From Gloeothece verrucosa PCC 7822 (GTDB lineage: Bacteria; Cyanobacteriota; Cyanobacteriia; Cyanobacteriales; Microcystaceae), in assembly GCF_000147335.1 (NCBI RefSeq), contig NC_014501.1, positions 558,001-622,000 on the forward strand: a DNA stretch of 64,000 nt. Direction: 5' to 3'. Numbering within the stretch: position 1 is the stretch's first letter; each line of letters begins with the position of its first letter. The translations under genes were made by a program, and so were the position numbers. Under the pieces are notes generated by a model, which saw only the letters and a program-made list of their open reading frames with translations, had not been told where the DNA came from and did not search any database. Shown piece after piece: positions 42,683 to 51,447 of this stretch.

Positions 42683-43899
42683 AACCTCAGAAAATTCTTG
42701 AAGTAGGCCTTGGTATCCTCACCAGTATCGGCGGTTTTTTGGATGTGGGAGCGATCGCCACTTCAGCCCAAGCCGGCTCATCTTTTGGGTTCCAACTCAT
42801 TTGGGCAATTCTTCTCGGTACGGTTTGCGTGATTGTTTTGGTAGAAATGTCTGGGCGTTTAGCCGCCGTTAGTAAACATACGCTGATAGATGCTGTACGA
42901 GAACGTTTAGGATTTCGTTTTTTAATTATTCCCCTCATTGCAGAAATTATCGTTGATTTGTTGGTGTTAGCGGCTGAGATTGGCGGCGTTTGTATTGCCT
43001 TGCAACTGGTAACCGGCATTAGTTTTCAATGGTGGGCTTTGCCGGTGGCTTTTTTGATTTGGTTACTGCTTTGGAAAGGTAACTTTAGTATTATTGAAAA
43101 TGGCGTGTCTGTTTTAGGATTGATTACCCTGGCTTTTGTTTTTGCCACCATTAAACTACATCCCTCTCTAACACAATTAGGGTCGGGTTTATTACCGAGT
43201 TTACCTAAACAAGATACCCCTCATTATTTATTTATAGCGGTTAGTATTTTAGGGGCTTTAATTAGTCCTTATTTATTTTATTTCTATTCATCGGGAGCAG
43301 TAGAAAATCGATGGAGTGAAGAAGATATCTCCATTAATCGGGTGGTGGCGGTTTTGGGGATGGGATTTGGAAGTATCGTCTCTTTGGGGGTGTTAATTGT
43401 AGCCGCCCTGGTGTTTTATCCTAACGGTATTCAAGTTGACCAATATGAACAAGTGGCCTTAATTTTAACCCAACCTTTAGGCTATTGGGGTTTTGTCCTC
43501 TTTGCCGCTTCTCTGGGAATTACCTGTTTTGGTGCGGCGCTAGAGGTGAGTCTCGATAATGCTTACATCGTCTCTCAAGCTTTTGGTTGGAATTGGGGGG
43601 AAAATTTACGCCCAAAACAAGCCGCGCGTTTTTGTCTGGTGTATTCAGTGTTGCTTTTTTTGGCTTCAATGTTAATGGTAATTGGTATTGATCCTTTACA
43701 ATTAACTCTTTTTTCTATGGCCCTGACGGCGGTTATTTTACCATTAGTGGTTATACCTTTTTTGATCATTATGAATGATGAATCCTATATCGGTAATCAT
43801 CGTAACCATTGGTTAAATAATACTATTGTCATTTTTATTATTGCCTTAACCTTTGTTTTGGCAGTTGCCGCTATTCCGTTAGAAATGCTAGGAGGTTGA
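42679..43899 (+). CDS. NRAMP-superfamily transporter with altered metal-site motifs
   Basis: 406 residues with 11-12 membrane helices in NRAMP order. The first helix has IGGFLDVGAIATS where NRAMP metal transporters have DPGN, so the Asp stays and the Asn becomes Ala. Helix 6 has ALISPYLFYFYSSGAVENRW where MPHN is normal, so the metal-binding Met and the His are lost. It is therefore related to NRAMP but probably has a different substrate (for example Mg2+ or none of the usual Mn2+/Fe2+). The operon: lipoprotein, this protein, and two PRC-barrel proteins. The link to those suggests regulated membrane transport. Confidence 0.8.
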   Translation: MKPQKILEVGLGILTSIGGFLDVGAIATSAQAGSSFGFQLIWAILLGTVCVIVLVEMSGRLAAVSKHTLIDAVRERLGFRFLIIPLIAEIIVDLLVLAAEIGGVCIALQLVTGISFQWWALPVAFLIWLLLWKGNFSIIENGVSVLGLITLAFVFATIKLHPSLTQLGSGLLPSLPKQDTPHYLFIAVSILGALISPYLFYFYSSGAVENRWSEEDISINRVVAVLGMGFGSIVSLGVLIVAALVFYPNGIQVDQYEQVALILTQPLGYWGFVLFAASLGITCFGAALEVSLDNAYIVSQAFGWNWGENLRPKQAARFCLVYSVLLFLASMLMVIGIDPLQLTLFSMALTAVILPLVVIPFLIIMNDESYIGNHRNHWLNNTIVIFIIALTFVLAVAAIPLEMLGG

Positions 43900-43900
43900 A

Positions 43901-44260
43901 ATGGACTTATTTCGAGATGTATTAGACAATCAGTTAGTTGACTGTAATCAACGAAAAATGGGCAGAGTCGACGGGATAGTGGCTGAATATCCAGATAATC
44001 AACCCCCACGCCTAGCTTATATTGAGGTAGGTTTGCCAGTTGTAGCAAGGCGGCTTCATCCGGGTTTGGCCCGTTGGTTGCTTAATATTCAAAGTCGATG
44101 GGGAGCAAAACAGAGGGAACCTTTTCGCATTCCTTGGTCAAAAGTTGTGGATGTGGGAATTGATGTAGATGTAGATCTAGATGCTGAAGAGACAGCCGCT
44201 TTAGTTTATGAACAGTGGTTGCGAGATCATGTTGTGAAAAAAATTCCAGGAGGCAAATAA
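43901..44260 (+). CDS. PRC-barrel-like protein 1 of the transporter operon
   Basis: 119 residues, 1 base after the transporter stop. It begins MDLFRDVLDNQLVDCNQRKM and has a PRC-barrel-like fold pattern with GRVDGIVAEY and IPWSKVVDVGIDVDVDLDAE. PRC-barrels are small beta domains found on regulators and photosystem-associated proteins. It may bind or regulate the transporter. Its stop overlaps the ATG of the next gene by 1 base. Confidence 0.65.
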   Translation: MDLFRDVLDNQLVDCNQRKMGRVDGIVAEYPDNQPPRLAYIEVGLPVVARRLHPGLARWLLNIQSRWGAKQREPFRIPWSKVVDVGIDVDVDLDAEETAALVYEQWLRDHVVKKIPGGK

Positions 44261-44616
44261 TGGCAACCCGTGAAATTCATTTAGAATTGTTACTCGGTAA
44301 ACCCGTGAAAGACGCGACCGGAAAATCTATAGGACGAATTGAAGAAATACGGGTGCAACAACAAGGGAATGAATGGGTGATTAAAGAATATTTAATCGGA
44401 ACCATCGCTATTTTAGAACGTTTATCAGCTTGGACAGTTGGTTTAGGACTGTTACATCTGCTAGGAGCGACAAAAATTTATAATGGTTATCGCGTTCCTT
44501 GGGAAAAGCTAGATTTAAGTGATCCTAACCATCCCCGGTTACGCTGTACCATCGAGGAACTCAAAGAAATTCACGCTCAGATAGAGAAGGCGCAACAGCC
44601 AAAACCCACAGCTTAA
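44260..44616 (+). CDS. PRC-barrel-like protein 2 of the transporter operon
   Basis: 118 residues from ATG 44260 (MATREIHLELLLGKPVKDAT), with AGGAGG just upstream inside the previous gene. The first half has the PRC-barrel pattern (KSIGRIEEIRVQQQGNEWVI), followed by a hydrophobic segment (AWTVGLGLLHLLG) and a second barrel-like strand set (GYRVPWEKLDLSDPNHPRLR). It is the last gene of the operon. Two linked PRC-barrel proteins beside an NRAMP-like transporter are an unusual set. Confidence 0.65.
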   Translation: MATREIHLELLLGKPVKDATGKSIGRIEEIRVQQQGNEWVIKEYLIGTIAILERLSAWTVGLGLLHLLGATKIYNGYRVPWEKLDLSDPNHPRLRCTIEELKEIHAQIEKAQQPKPTA

Positions 44617-44630
44617 AAATTCGTTGAAAA

Positions 44631-44891
44631 TTAACTATGACGGTTAATTTCTTCTTGTAACCAAGGATCAACGGGTTGACCATCTTTGCGTTGTAATTCT
44701 ATGTCTACCATTGTAGTTAGGTTAGAACCTGCCGGAGCCGGACGAGAGTGAAAAATGATATTGTAGGCATCGGGGTCTTGATTGCGTTCCCGCAACCAAT
44801 CTTGTACCTTAAAAGTACAAAAGAAAGATTGTCCTTGCTCGAACATCCGAGAAATTTGCATTTGTAGGGTATAGGGGTCTAGTCGGGCCAT
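44631..44891 (-). CDS. Conserved small cyanobacterial protein
   Basis: 86 residues beginning MARLDPYTLQMQISRMFEQG. Mostly helical with one beta-rich stretch (YNIIFHSRPAPAGSNLTTMV). I have the impression of a conserved cyanobacterial family but no function is known to me. It converges with the transporter operon, 14 bases between stops. No membrane segment. Confidence 0.6.
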   Translation of the reverse strand: MARLDPYTLQMQISRMFEQGQSFFCTFKVQDWLRERNQDPDAYNIIFHSRPAPAGSNLTTMVDIELQRKDGQPVDPWLQEEINRHS

Positions 44892-45100
44892 AATGCAAGC
44901 TCTAATAAAGGAAGTTATTTTCTATTTTGGCAGAGAAATTGAAATCTGTTGAGCCATCTTAAAGCCAAGTGGAGAGGGTGGGTAGTTCATAGATTTGTGG
45001 TCAGATTGTACTCTTAAGATTTAGCAATGCTCATAGCTGATACAATCGAGGCTAAACAGTATTCAATCATCATTAATTGAGCAACCTCTACTTAGAAAAC

Positions 45101-45565
45101 ATGGCAACGGCAATCTTAATTAAAGACGCAAACGATATATCCACCGAAGATTACTGTGTATTTGGTTTAGCAACCTGCTTTCTCAAAGAAGATGGCGAAT
45201 TTCACGAAGTGCAAGTAGTTGAACCTATTCCCTCTGCCGCACTTGAAGCAATTCTCAAAGGCATTCCGACTTCTTATCAATTCGCTTGTGGAAAATTGGT
45301 AGGGGAAGTTCTCGGCGGCGAGACTCTTCAAATCCCTGCTGACTTTCCTCAAGAAGCGCAATTATGTGATAACTTCGTAGAGCGGGTAATTGCCGCTACT
45401 CGTACCTACAAGACTCGCCCAGAAGCCAAGCAACACATTCCTGTGGGAACTCGCCGAGATAACCTCAACTATTCTCTGGAAAAAAAGCGGGTTCTTAATG
45501 CGGTTCATGTGGTCCGCACAGAAGATAATGTTAAACAGCATCCCCATACTCATAACGTTCTTTAA
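45101..45565 (+). CDS. Conserved cyanobacterial protein of unknown function
   Basis: 154 residues from ATG 45101 (MATAILIKDANDISTEDYCV); an upstream TTG at 45077 would add eight residues. The middle includes CFLKEDGEFHEVQVVEPIPS and a Gly-rich GKLVGEVLGGETLQIP segment; the C-terminus ends in a His-rich tail (HPHTHNVL). No catalytic motif or membrane segment that I can assign. Monocistronic and followed by a pyrimidine-rich tract at about 45640-45693. Confidence 0.6.
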   Translation: MATAILIKDANDISTEDYCVFGLATCFLKEDGEFHEVQVVEPIPSAALEAILKGIPTSYQFACGKLVGEVLGGETLQIPADFPQEAQLCDNFVERVIAATRTYKTRPEAKQHIPVGTRRDNLNYSLEKKRVLNAVHVVRTEDNVKQHPHTHNVL

Positions 45566-45697
45566 TTTAGGGAAAAGGTTAAAGAGAAAAGGTTAAAGGG
45601 CCAATAAATTGACTCTTAAAAATGAAAATCGAGCCACTGTTGTTTCCCCCTTCCCCTTTCCCCTTTCCCCCTTCCCCCTTCCTCTTCCCCTTGCCTT

Positions 45698-46432
45698 ATG
45701 ACACAATGGTACAAAGAAGACTTAGCCTATATTCATGATGTCGGTTTTAGTGAATTTGCTCTCAAATCTGCTCCAGGAATTTTAGAAATCCTGCAACAAA
45801 ACCTGATACAAACCGGATTAATTGTTGAATTAGGCTGTGGAAGCGGCTTATTAACCCAAGAACTGGTCAAAGCAAATTATCAGGTTCTTGGCATTGATAT
45901 CTCGCCAGAAATGATTGCTATTGCTCGCCAAAGATTACCTAATATTGAGTTTCGCCTCGAATCTTTATTTAAAGCCGATATCCCCCCATGTCAGGCGGTT
46001 ATTTCGGTAGGAGAATGTTTTAATTATCTATTTGATACTGATAACAATAGCGCCCTTCTAGTTAATCTATTTCGCCGCATCTATAACGCCTTAACTCCGG
46101 GAGGGGTTTTAATTTTTGATCTGGTAGAAATGGAAAAAATTCTCTTAGAAACTCCGAGACAAAAATTCACTGAAGGAAATAATTGGTTAGTGTTAGTTGA
46201 AAGACAAGAAGATCAGCAAGAAAAAATTTTGACTCGTCGAATAATCACCTTTAGAAAAGTAGGAGAACACTACAGGCGGGATGAAGAAACACACCGTCAG
46301 CGACTTTATGAATCAGAAGAGATAGCCTTTTTATTGCGTCAAGAGGGTTTTCAGGTTGAAAGGAAGGTCAGGTATGGCCTATATAATTTACCAAAAAATC
46401 ATTCAGTTTTCATCGCCCGTAAAGCAGTATAA
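45698..46432 (+). CDS. SAM-dependent class I methyltransferase
   Basis: 244 residues. Motif I is ELGCGSGLL (about 46-54), with the acidic residue of motif II in VLGIDISPEMIAIAR. A GGVLIFDLVEME stretch is the later strand of the Rossmann fold. The closest general class is small-molecule methyltransferases of the ubiquinone/biotin type; the substrate cannot be told. It is preceded by a C-rich tract and followed after 69 bases by the PhoD-like gene. Confidence 0.85.
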   Translation: MTQWYKEDLAYIHDVGFSEFALKSAPGILEILQQNLIQTGLIVELGCGSGLLTQELVKANYQVLGIDISPEMIAIARQRLPNIEFRLESLFKADIPPCQAVISVGECFNYLFDTDNNSALLVNLFRRIYNALTPGGVLIFDLVEMEKILLETPRQKFTEGNNWLVLVERQEDQQEKILTRRIITFRKVGEHYRRDEETHRQRLYESEEIAFLLRQEGFQVERKVRYGLYNLPKNHSVFIARKAV

Positions 46433-46501
46433 ATGTAAAGCGGCTTCTACGATAATCAAAAGTAATCGTAAAAGTAACTATGAGCAAAAAATAATTTTTC
46501 T

Positions 46502-48814
46502 ATGCCCTGGACTTCCCTTAGCTATCGCCTTGAGCAACTTCCCTTAATTTTATCCGGGCCCATTCTAAGACGCACAGACAGCCAAGCTGTAACCGTATGG
46601 GTGGCATTGCGATCAGCCTGTCAAGTTAGGCTCCAAGTTTATCGTACTAAACAAGGTAAAGAAATCGAAACCGGGGAAATTATTGCCGAGGGAGAAGGTT
46701 CAACCATAGCCCTAGGGAAGCATTTACATATTGTTGCACTAACAGCAAAAACCCTAAACACAGAGGGTTTAGTCTCAGACCACATCTATGCTTATGATTT
46801 AAACTTTGAACCGGTTGAGGGAACTCATCAAACCTTACAAGAGGCACTACAATCACCCTATTATAGTCCTACTTCTATCAGCTATTTTGAACATGGACAG
46901 CCGACTTTTGTCTTACCTCCCGAAGACCTAAACAAACTCCGCATCATTCACGGATCTTGCCGCAAACCCCAAGGAGAAGGCATTGATGCACTACCCATTG
47001 TAGATGACTTACTTGAACAAGAGGCTGATGATCCTCAACACAGAGTTCATCAACTGTTTATGACAGGGGATCAAATTTATGGGGATGATGTGGCAGATGC
47101 CCTACTTTTAACGGTGACAGATGCAGGAGATACCCTGATAGGATGGGAAGAAACCCTTCTTGATACAGTTAACCCTAAACACCTCAAACCTGGTCAACGT
47201 AGTGCTATTGCCGAAAAAAAAGGCGGCTTAACGGCCGGACTTCGCCATCAACCTGAACGGGCCAAAAGTCATCTCTTTAGCTTGGGTGAATATAGCGCCA
47301 TGTATCTTTTGGTTTGGTCACCTGTGCTTTGGCCCAAAGACTTTCCCAAAGGACAAGAAATGACTGAAAATGCCAAGCAAGCCCGACAATGGGATAAAGA
47401 AGTTAGGGAACTGCAAATGTTTTTGCATTCTTTAGGTAAGGTCAGACGAGCTTTAGCCAATGTTCCCACTTATATGATTTTTGATGATCATGATATTAGT
47501 GATGATTGGTATCTTAATCAAGCTTGGTGTTTACGGGTTTTAGGAAAACCGTTAGGAAAAAGAACCGTTCAAAATGGATTACTGGCTTATGCGTTATTTC
47601 AGGGTTGGGGAAACACCCCAGAACAATTTGAACCTGGACAAACGGGAAATAAATTATTGATAGCCGCCGAAGCTTGGTCCGCTTCTGAGGGAACAGATGA
47701 ATTAGCGAATGATGAGATTGCCAGTTATTTAGGACTACCCCCCCAAGATGCCCTTAGAGGTTTACCCAAACTGAAAAAAGACGGGGAGGTGATGATTCTA
47801 GATCGAAGTCCTCAAGCTTTAACATGGCACTACACCCTCAGATATCAAGGCTATGAAGTGCTAGTTTTAGATACTCGTACTTGGCGCGGCTATCCAGCCG
47901 GAGAACAACCGGCAACGTCTCCTCCTATGCTTCTGAGTCCAACGGCTTTTGAGAGGCAAATACACCAGCCGCTACAAGAAACTGATCACTTATGTAAGCA
48001 AGGGTTAGCCCAAATTGATCTGACTTTAGTGATTGCTCCTACCAATTTATTTAGTCTACAAATTATTGACCGGGTTCAACGATGGAATCTTAGAAAACGG
48101 AAAGTTTATAACAATGATGTCGGCGATGCTTGGAATATTCATAAATCGGCTTTAGCCAGACTTTTAAGCACTCTATTTGAGCGACGGGAGCAGGTTATTG
48201 TGCTTTCAGGAGATATACATTATGGTTCGGCTGTGCGTTTAAATTATTGGGAATATCCTGTCCGTTCATTCAAGGATCAATTAGAACAAAAAATAGCGCC
48301 TCGTGTCCTGGTTCAATTAACGGCTAGTGCTTTTTGTAATTCTGAATTAAAAACCCGTCTCGTACATACTAAATTAAAATCTTTAATTCCAGAACCTAAA
48401 AGACAATGGATCGGTTGGACAAATCCCCCGGATTTAATAGAGATCAAAAAACCCGGAGAACTTAAAGCCGCTCAATGGGAACCCCCGCCAGATTGGAGCT
48501 ACAACATTGAATGGATCAAACGTCAAGCGGCTAAAACTTGGCGGCGTGATGTGAGTTGGTTAAAAAGAGATTGGCCACCGAAATCTAATGGGTTAAGCCG
48601 CCTGATCAATTGTTTTTTATTACTGTGGAGAAATCGATGGTTACATGAAGGAGAGGAAGTCGTTGGACGCAATAATTTTGGTCTGGTGAGTTTTAATTTT
48701 TCTGAAGAAGCGACCCTGATTTCTGTTACTCAAGACCTGTTTTGGTGTCCTCCTTGGCAATTGAGCAATATTGTTTATAGCCGCTATCTTGTGTATATAA
48801 AATTTATCTCATGA
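46502..48814 (+). CDS. PhoD-like phosphatase
   Basis: 770 residues. Metal-binding motifs of PhoD-type phosphatases are present: MTGDQIYGDDVAD (about 188), IFDDHDISDDWYLNQAW (about 327) and VIVLSGDIHYGSAVRLNY (about 570). The N-terminal domain has GPILRRTDSQAVTVWVALRS, typical of the PhoD N-terminal region. No signal peptide is seen, so it is probably cytosolic or exported by another route. PhoD enzymes hydrolyse phosphodiesters; some are alkaline phosphatases. The frame runs to 48814. Monocistronic. Confidence 0.85.
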   Translation: MPWTSLSYRLEQLPLILSGPILRRTDSQAVTVWVALRSACQVRLQVYRTKQGKEIETGEIIAEGEGSTIALGKHLHIVALTAKTLNTEGLVSDHIYAYDLNFEPVEGTHQTLQEALQSPYYSPTSISYFEHGQPTFVLPPEDLNKLRIIHGSCRKPQGEGIDALPIVDDLLEQEADDPQHRVHQLFMTGDQIYGDDVADALLLTVTDAGDTLIGWEETLLDTVNPKHLKPGQRSAIAEKKGGLTAGLRHQPERAKSHLFSLGEYSAMYLLVWSPVLWPKDFPKGQEMTENAKQARQWDKEVRELQMFLHSLGKVRRALANVPTYMIFDDHDISDDWYLNQAWCLRVLGKPLGKRTVQNGLLAYALFQGWGNTPEQFEPGQTGNKLLIAAEAWSASEGTDELANDEIASYLGLPPQDALRGLPKLKKDGEVMILDRSPQALTWHYTLRYQGYEVLVLDTRTWRGYPAGEQPATSPPMLLSPTAFERQIHQPLQETDHLCKQGLAQIDLTLVIAPTNLFSLQIIDRVQRWNLRKRKVYNNDVGDAWNIHKSALARLLSTLFERREQVIVLSGDIHYGSAVRLNYWEYPVRSFKDQLEQKIAPRVLVQLTASAFCNSELKTRLVHTKLKSLIPEPKRQWIGWTNPPDLIEIKKPGELKAAQWEPPPDWSYNIEWIKRQAAKTWRRDVSWLKRDWPPKSNGLSRLINCFLLLWRNRWLHEGEEVVGRNNFGLVSFNFSEEATLISVTQDLFWCPPWQLSNIVYSRYLVYIKFIS

Positions 48815-48904
48815 ACATCAATAGACCGAGAATTTTGTACCTGACTAGACAGAAAAACGCTATATAAAATTTAGTCAAGACAAAAATTCGAGGAACTGAT
48901 AGTT

Positions 48905-49111
48905 ATGGTTCTTATGGAAACCTTATTTTGCCCTTGTTGTACTCCAGCTATCTTGCATACTTTGGCTCAATCTGATCTAACGCGAATGCGCGAGCAGATG
49001 CTCTGGCTAGGTACTGGTGCAATGTCTGCGGTCATCAAGCGGCATCAAAAACAGCCGCTCTCATTAGTTGCTGGCATTGCCGACGACCCATTAAAACCCC
49101 AAAAATCCTAG
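48905..49111 (+). CDS. Doubtful 68-aa protein
   Basis: ATG preceded by GAGGAACTG. The product begins MVLMETLFCPCCTPAILHTL with CPCC, then a helical region, and no known family. It lies between a phosphatase gene and a mini-element, where fragments are common, so it may be a remnant. Confidence 0.3.
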   Translation: MVLMETLFCPCCTPAILHTLAQSDLTRMREQMLWLGTGAMSAVIKRHQKQPLSLVAGIADDPLKPQKS

Positions 49112-49206
49112 ATCATGAATTGTCAAGTGGGCACTCGCCGTTAAATTGTGATACAGACAGAATAATTAACAGTGCCCACCAAACCCCGATAAACTTTCAA
49201 CTAAGG

Positions 49207-49336
49207 TAAGTACCTGGACAAAATTAAAGTTAACTGCGAGTTTGGGGAATGGGCAATGGGGAATGGGCAATGGAGAAGGGTTGTAGGCGTTTTACAATTC
49301 TTGACACAGTGGACTTTATTTATGTCCGACTACTTA
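49207..49336. mobile_element. 130-bp MITE-like element
   Basis: TAAGTACCTGGACAAAATTA (49207 onward) and the inverted 24 bases at 49313-49336 (ending GTCCGACTACTTA) are terminal inverted repeats with about 75% identity. The interior contains GGGGAATGGGCAAT duplications and no gene. A related decayed end lies at 41178-41202. No target duplication was certain. Confidence 0.65.
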
Positions 49337-49350
49337 GACATCCATAACTG

Positions 49351-49815
49351 TTATCTTGAAATCTCTAATTTTGCTTCTCCACCTCTAATTGCTTCATATA
49401 AGCCTGAATTAAGCAGCCAGTCTTGATAGATAAAATCAAGAGTTTCAGGAGTTTCTAAATTAATAATTTGATTAAGCCAACTCATCATAATTAACTCAAA
49501 AGTTGTATGAAAAAATTTAGTTTCGTTCCATTCAGTTAAAGAATAATATGGACTTAAAAAAGGCTGAGGATTCACTTGATAATCAGGAAGGACTACCTCA
49601 TTAGGGTTCTGAATATTTTTCCAGAGATAAAATTGATCGGGAAGTGCAATAAGATAAAAAGGAACTTCAGGAATAAATTGATTAACATAGAGATTGCGTC
49701 GTAATTTTGCAGCCCAATCACGAGTCGTTCCGCGTCGCGCTTTAACCTCGATCACGAGCTTTAATTGCTTATCATTGCCATAAACGGCTATATCTACCAA
49801 TGTAGAATTTATCAT
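49351..49815 (-). CDS. Small PD-(D/E)XK-like nuclease-fold protein
   Basis: 154 residues. The N-terminal part carries STLVDIAVYGNDKQLKLVIE followed by VKARRGT, the D...ExK pattern of restriction-like nucleases. The remainder is helical and beta mixed without a further known motif. Proteins of this size and pattern are common in cyanobacteria, often as stand-alone genes of unknown role; I know of no activity. It lies 14 bases from a MITE-like element. Start ATG 49815. Confidence 0.6.
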   Translation of the reverse strand: MINSTLVDIAVYGNDKQLKLVIEVKARRGTTRDWAAKLRRNLYVNQFIPEVPFYLIALPDQFYLWKNIQNPNEVVLPDYQVNPQPFLSPYYSLTEWNETKFFHTTFELIMMSWLNQIINLETPETLDFIYQDWLLNSGLYEAIRGGEAKLEISR

Positions 49816-49905
49816 AATAGCTCAAGAAATGTGTATTATATTTAATATTAGTTGAACCTCTTCTAAAGTTATTTACTTATTTTTCTCTTAGCCTTCTAAA
49901 TTCTA

Positions 49906-51069
49906 ATGACAATCACAGTAGACTATCGCTTTCCCCCCGGAATAGACCCCCAAAAACAAGCCAAAATTATTGCTGTGGGACAAACCGCAGGAACATGGGA
50001 CGCTAAATGGTCACACCGAGAAGACACCTTAAAACAACATTTAGCAGAAGTGATCGATATTCAAACCGATGAAAGAGGTTACAGTATCGCTAAAATCGCT
50101 TTTCCGGAAATGAATGTCGAAAATGACATCGCCAGCCTTTTAACCATGATATTCGGCAAATATTCTATGGCTGGTGCAGCAAAAGTTTTAGGGGTGCATC
50201 TCCCCGAAAGCTATGGTCAACGTCCTAAATTTGGCATTACTGGAATCAGAAAAACCCTCAATGTTTGGAACCGTCCCTTAATTATGGCCATTTTTAAACC
50301 CGCTTTAGGACTATCAGCCGCCGATCATGGCATTATTTTAAAACAAGTGGCTCAAGCTGGCTTAGATATCATCAAAGACGATGAAATATTAGGGGATTTA
50401 GCAACGGCTCCTACTCTAAAACGTTTAGAAGCTTGTCGTCAAGTTATAGAAGAGATCCAACAACAAACCGGACGCACTGTTTTATATGCGGTTAATGTTA
50501 CCGGTAAAGCCGATCAATTAATTCAAAAAGCACGCTTGTTAGTCAAACAAGGAGCAAATGCTTTATTATTAAATGTCCTAACTTATGGGTTTTCTGTACT
50601 AGAAGCCTTAGCCGCCGATCCAGAAATTAACGTCCCTATTTTTGCTCATCCAGCTTTTGCCGGGGCTATGTGTGCATCAGCGGACACCGGGTTATCTTAT
50701 TCAGTTATTTTAGGAACATTAATGGCTCATGCTGGCGTAGATGCGGTGTTATATCCGGCTCATTATGGAAGTTTACCCTTTGAGGCACAAGAAGAACATA
50801 ATATTAGAGATAATTTGCGCTCTCGTAATGTCTTTCCGGTTCCTTCTGCTGGAATTCATCCGGGTATTGTTCCTAAAGCCATCGCTGATTATGGCAATGA
50901 AGTTATTTTAAATGCAGGTACAGGAATTATGGACCATCCCGATAATCCAGGAGCAGGCGTTCAAGCCTTTTTTGAAGCTTTAGAGCGGCTAGAGAGCGGT
51001 CAACCTTTTACGGTAGACAGTTTACCACCAGGTGCCTTAAAACAAGCTCTCGAGAAATGGGGGGTCTAA
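49906..51069 (+). CDS. mtnW: RuBisCO-like protein (form IV), MtnW-like enolase
   Basis: 387 residues, shorter than true RuBisCO large subunits. The Lys that becomes carbamylated and the metal-binding acids are kept as KDDEILGD (about 155-162), with AGIHPGIVPK and YPAHYGSLPF later. Other RuBisCO active-site positions differ, so CO2 fixation is not expected. Family knowledge: form IV proteins in Microcystis and Bacillus catalyse enolisation of 2,3-diketo-5-methylthiopentyl-1-phosphate in methionine salvage. No other salvage gene lies beside it. Monocistronic. Confidence 0.85.
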   Translation: MTITVDYRFPPGIDPQKQAKIIAVGQTAGTWDAKWSHREDTLKQHLAEVIDIQTDERGYSIAKIAFPEMNVENDIASLLTMIFGKYSMAGAAKVLGVHLPESYGQRPKFGITGIRKTLNVWNRPLIMAIFKPALGLSAADHGIILKQVAQAGLDIIKDDEILGDLATAPTLKRLEACRQVIEEIQQQTGRTVLYAVNVTGKADQLIQKARLLVKQGANALLLNVLTYGFSVLEALAADPEINVPIFAHPAFAGAMCASADTGLSYSVILGTLMAHAGVDAVLYPAHYGSLPFEAQEEHNIRDNLRSRNVFPVPSAGIHPGIVPKAIADYGNEVILNAGTGIMDHPDNPGAGVQAFFEALERLESGQPFTVDSLPPGALKQALEKWGV

Positions 51070-51234
51070 ATATAAATACTTATAACCCGTAAAATTATTG
51101 ATGAGCTAATTTCAGTAAAAATACGAAGTGAGCTTGCAACTTATTAGTAAAGTTCAGTAGTTTACTAGAAGAAATCAGGAAGAGAGTGGCCACATCATGT
51201 AGATAACCATGAAAGCAATTATGAGGGTGGCCAA

Positions 51235-51378
51235 ATGAATATCAAATGGAAAGTATTATTACCTAAATTATTACTATGGCTGGCGATTGAATGGTTTCTT
51301 AATGGTGTTGGAGTTGACGATCTGGCCGATTGTGTAGAATTTGTATTTGAACGAGATTTAGTGGTTTTATATTTGTAA
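51235..51378 (+). CDS. 47-aa conserved-looking cyanobacterial small protein
   Basis: MNIKWKVLLPKLLLWLAIEW, then GVDDLADCVEFVFERDLVVL. The basic N-terminus, hydrophobic middle and DDLADxxEFxFER stretch match a pattern I associate with small cyanobacterial proteins of about 50 residues. It is probably a membrane-associated peptide. AGGGTGGCC precedes the ATG, a weak ribosome site. It lies between the RuBisCO-like and ABC-ATPase genes. Confidence 0.5.
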   Translation: MNIKWKVLLPKLLLWLAIEWFLNGVGVDDLADCVEFVFERDLVVLYL

Positions 51379-51447
51379 ATTGGCAACCAAATCGGGTTTA
51401 ATGGGACATAAGACAATATTCATTATTGGCGATCGCCCATAGTAGCT

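Noticed and set aside
45640..45693. Functional RNA from the pyrimidine-rich tract
   Set aside because: It is a low-complexity C/T tract of imperfect CCCCTTT repeats without a stem.
49906..51069. Genuine RuBisCO large subunit
   Set aside because: The protein is too short (387 aa) and differs at several active-site positions; no small subunit gene is near.
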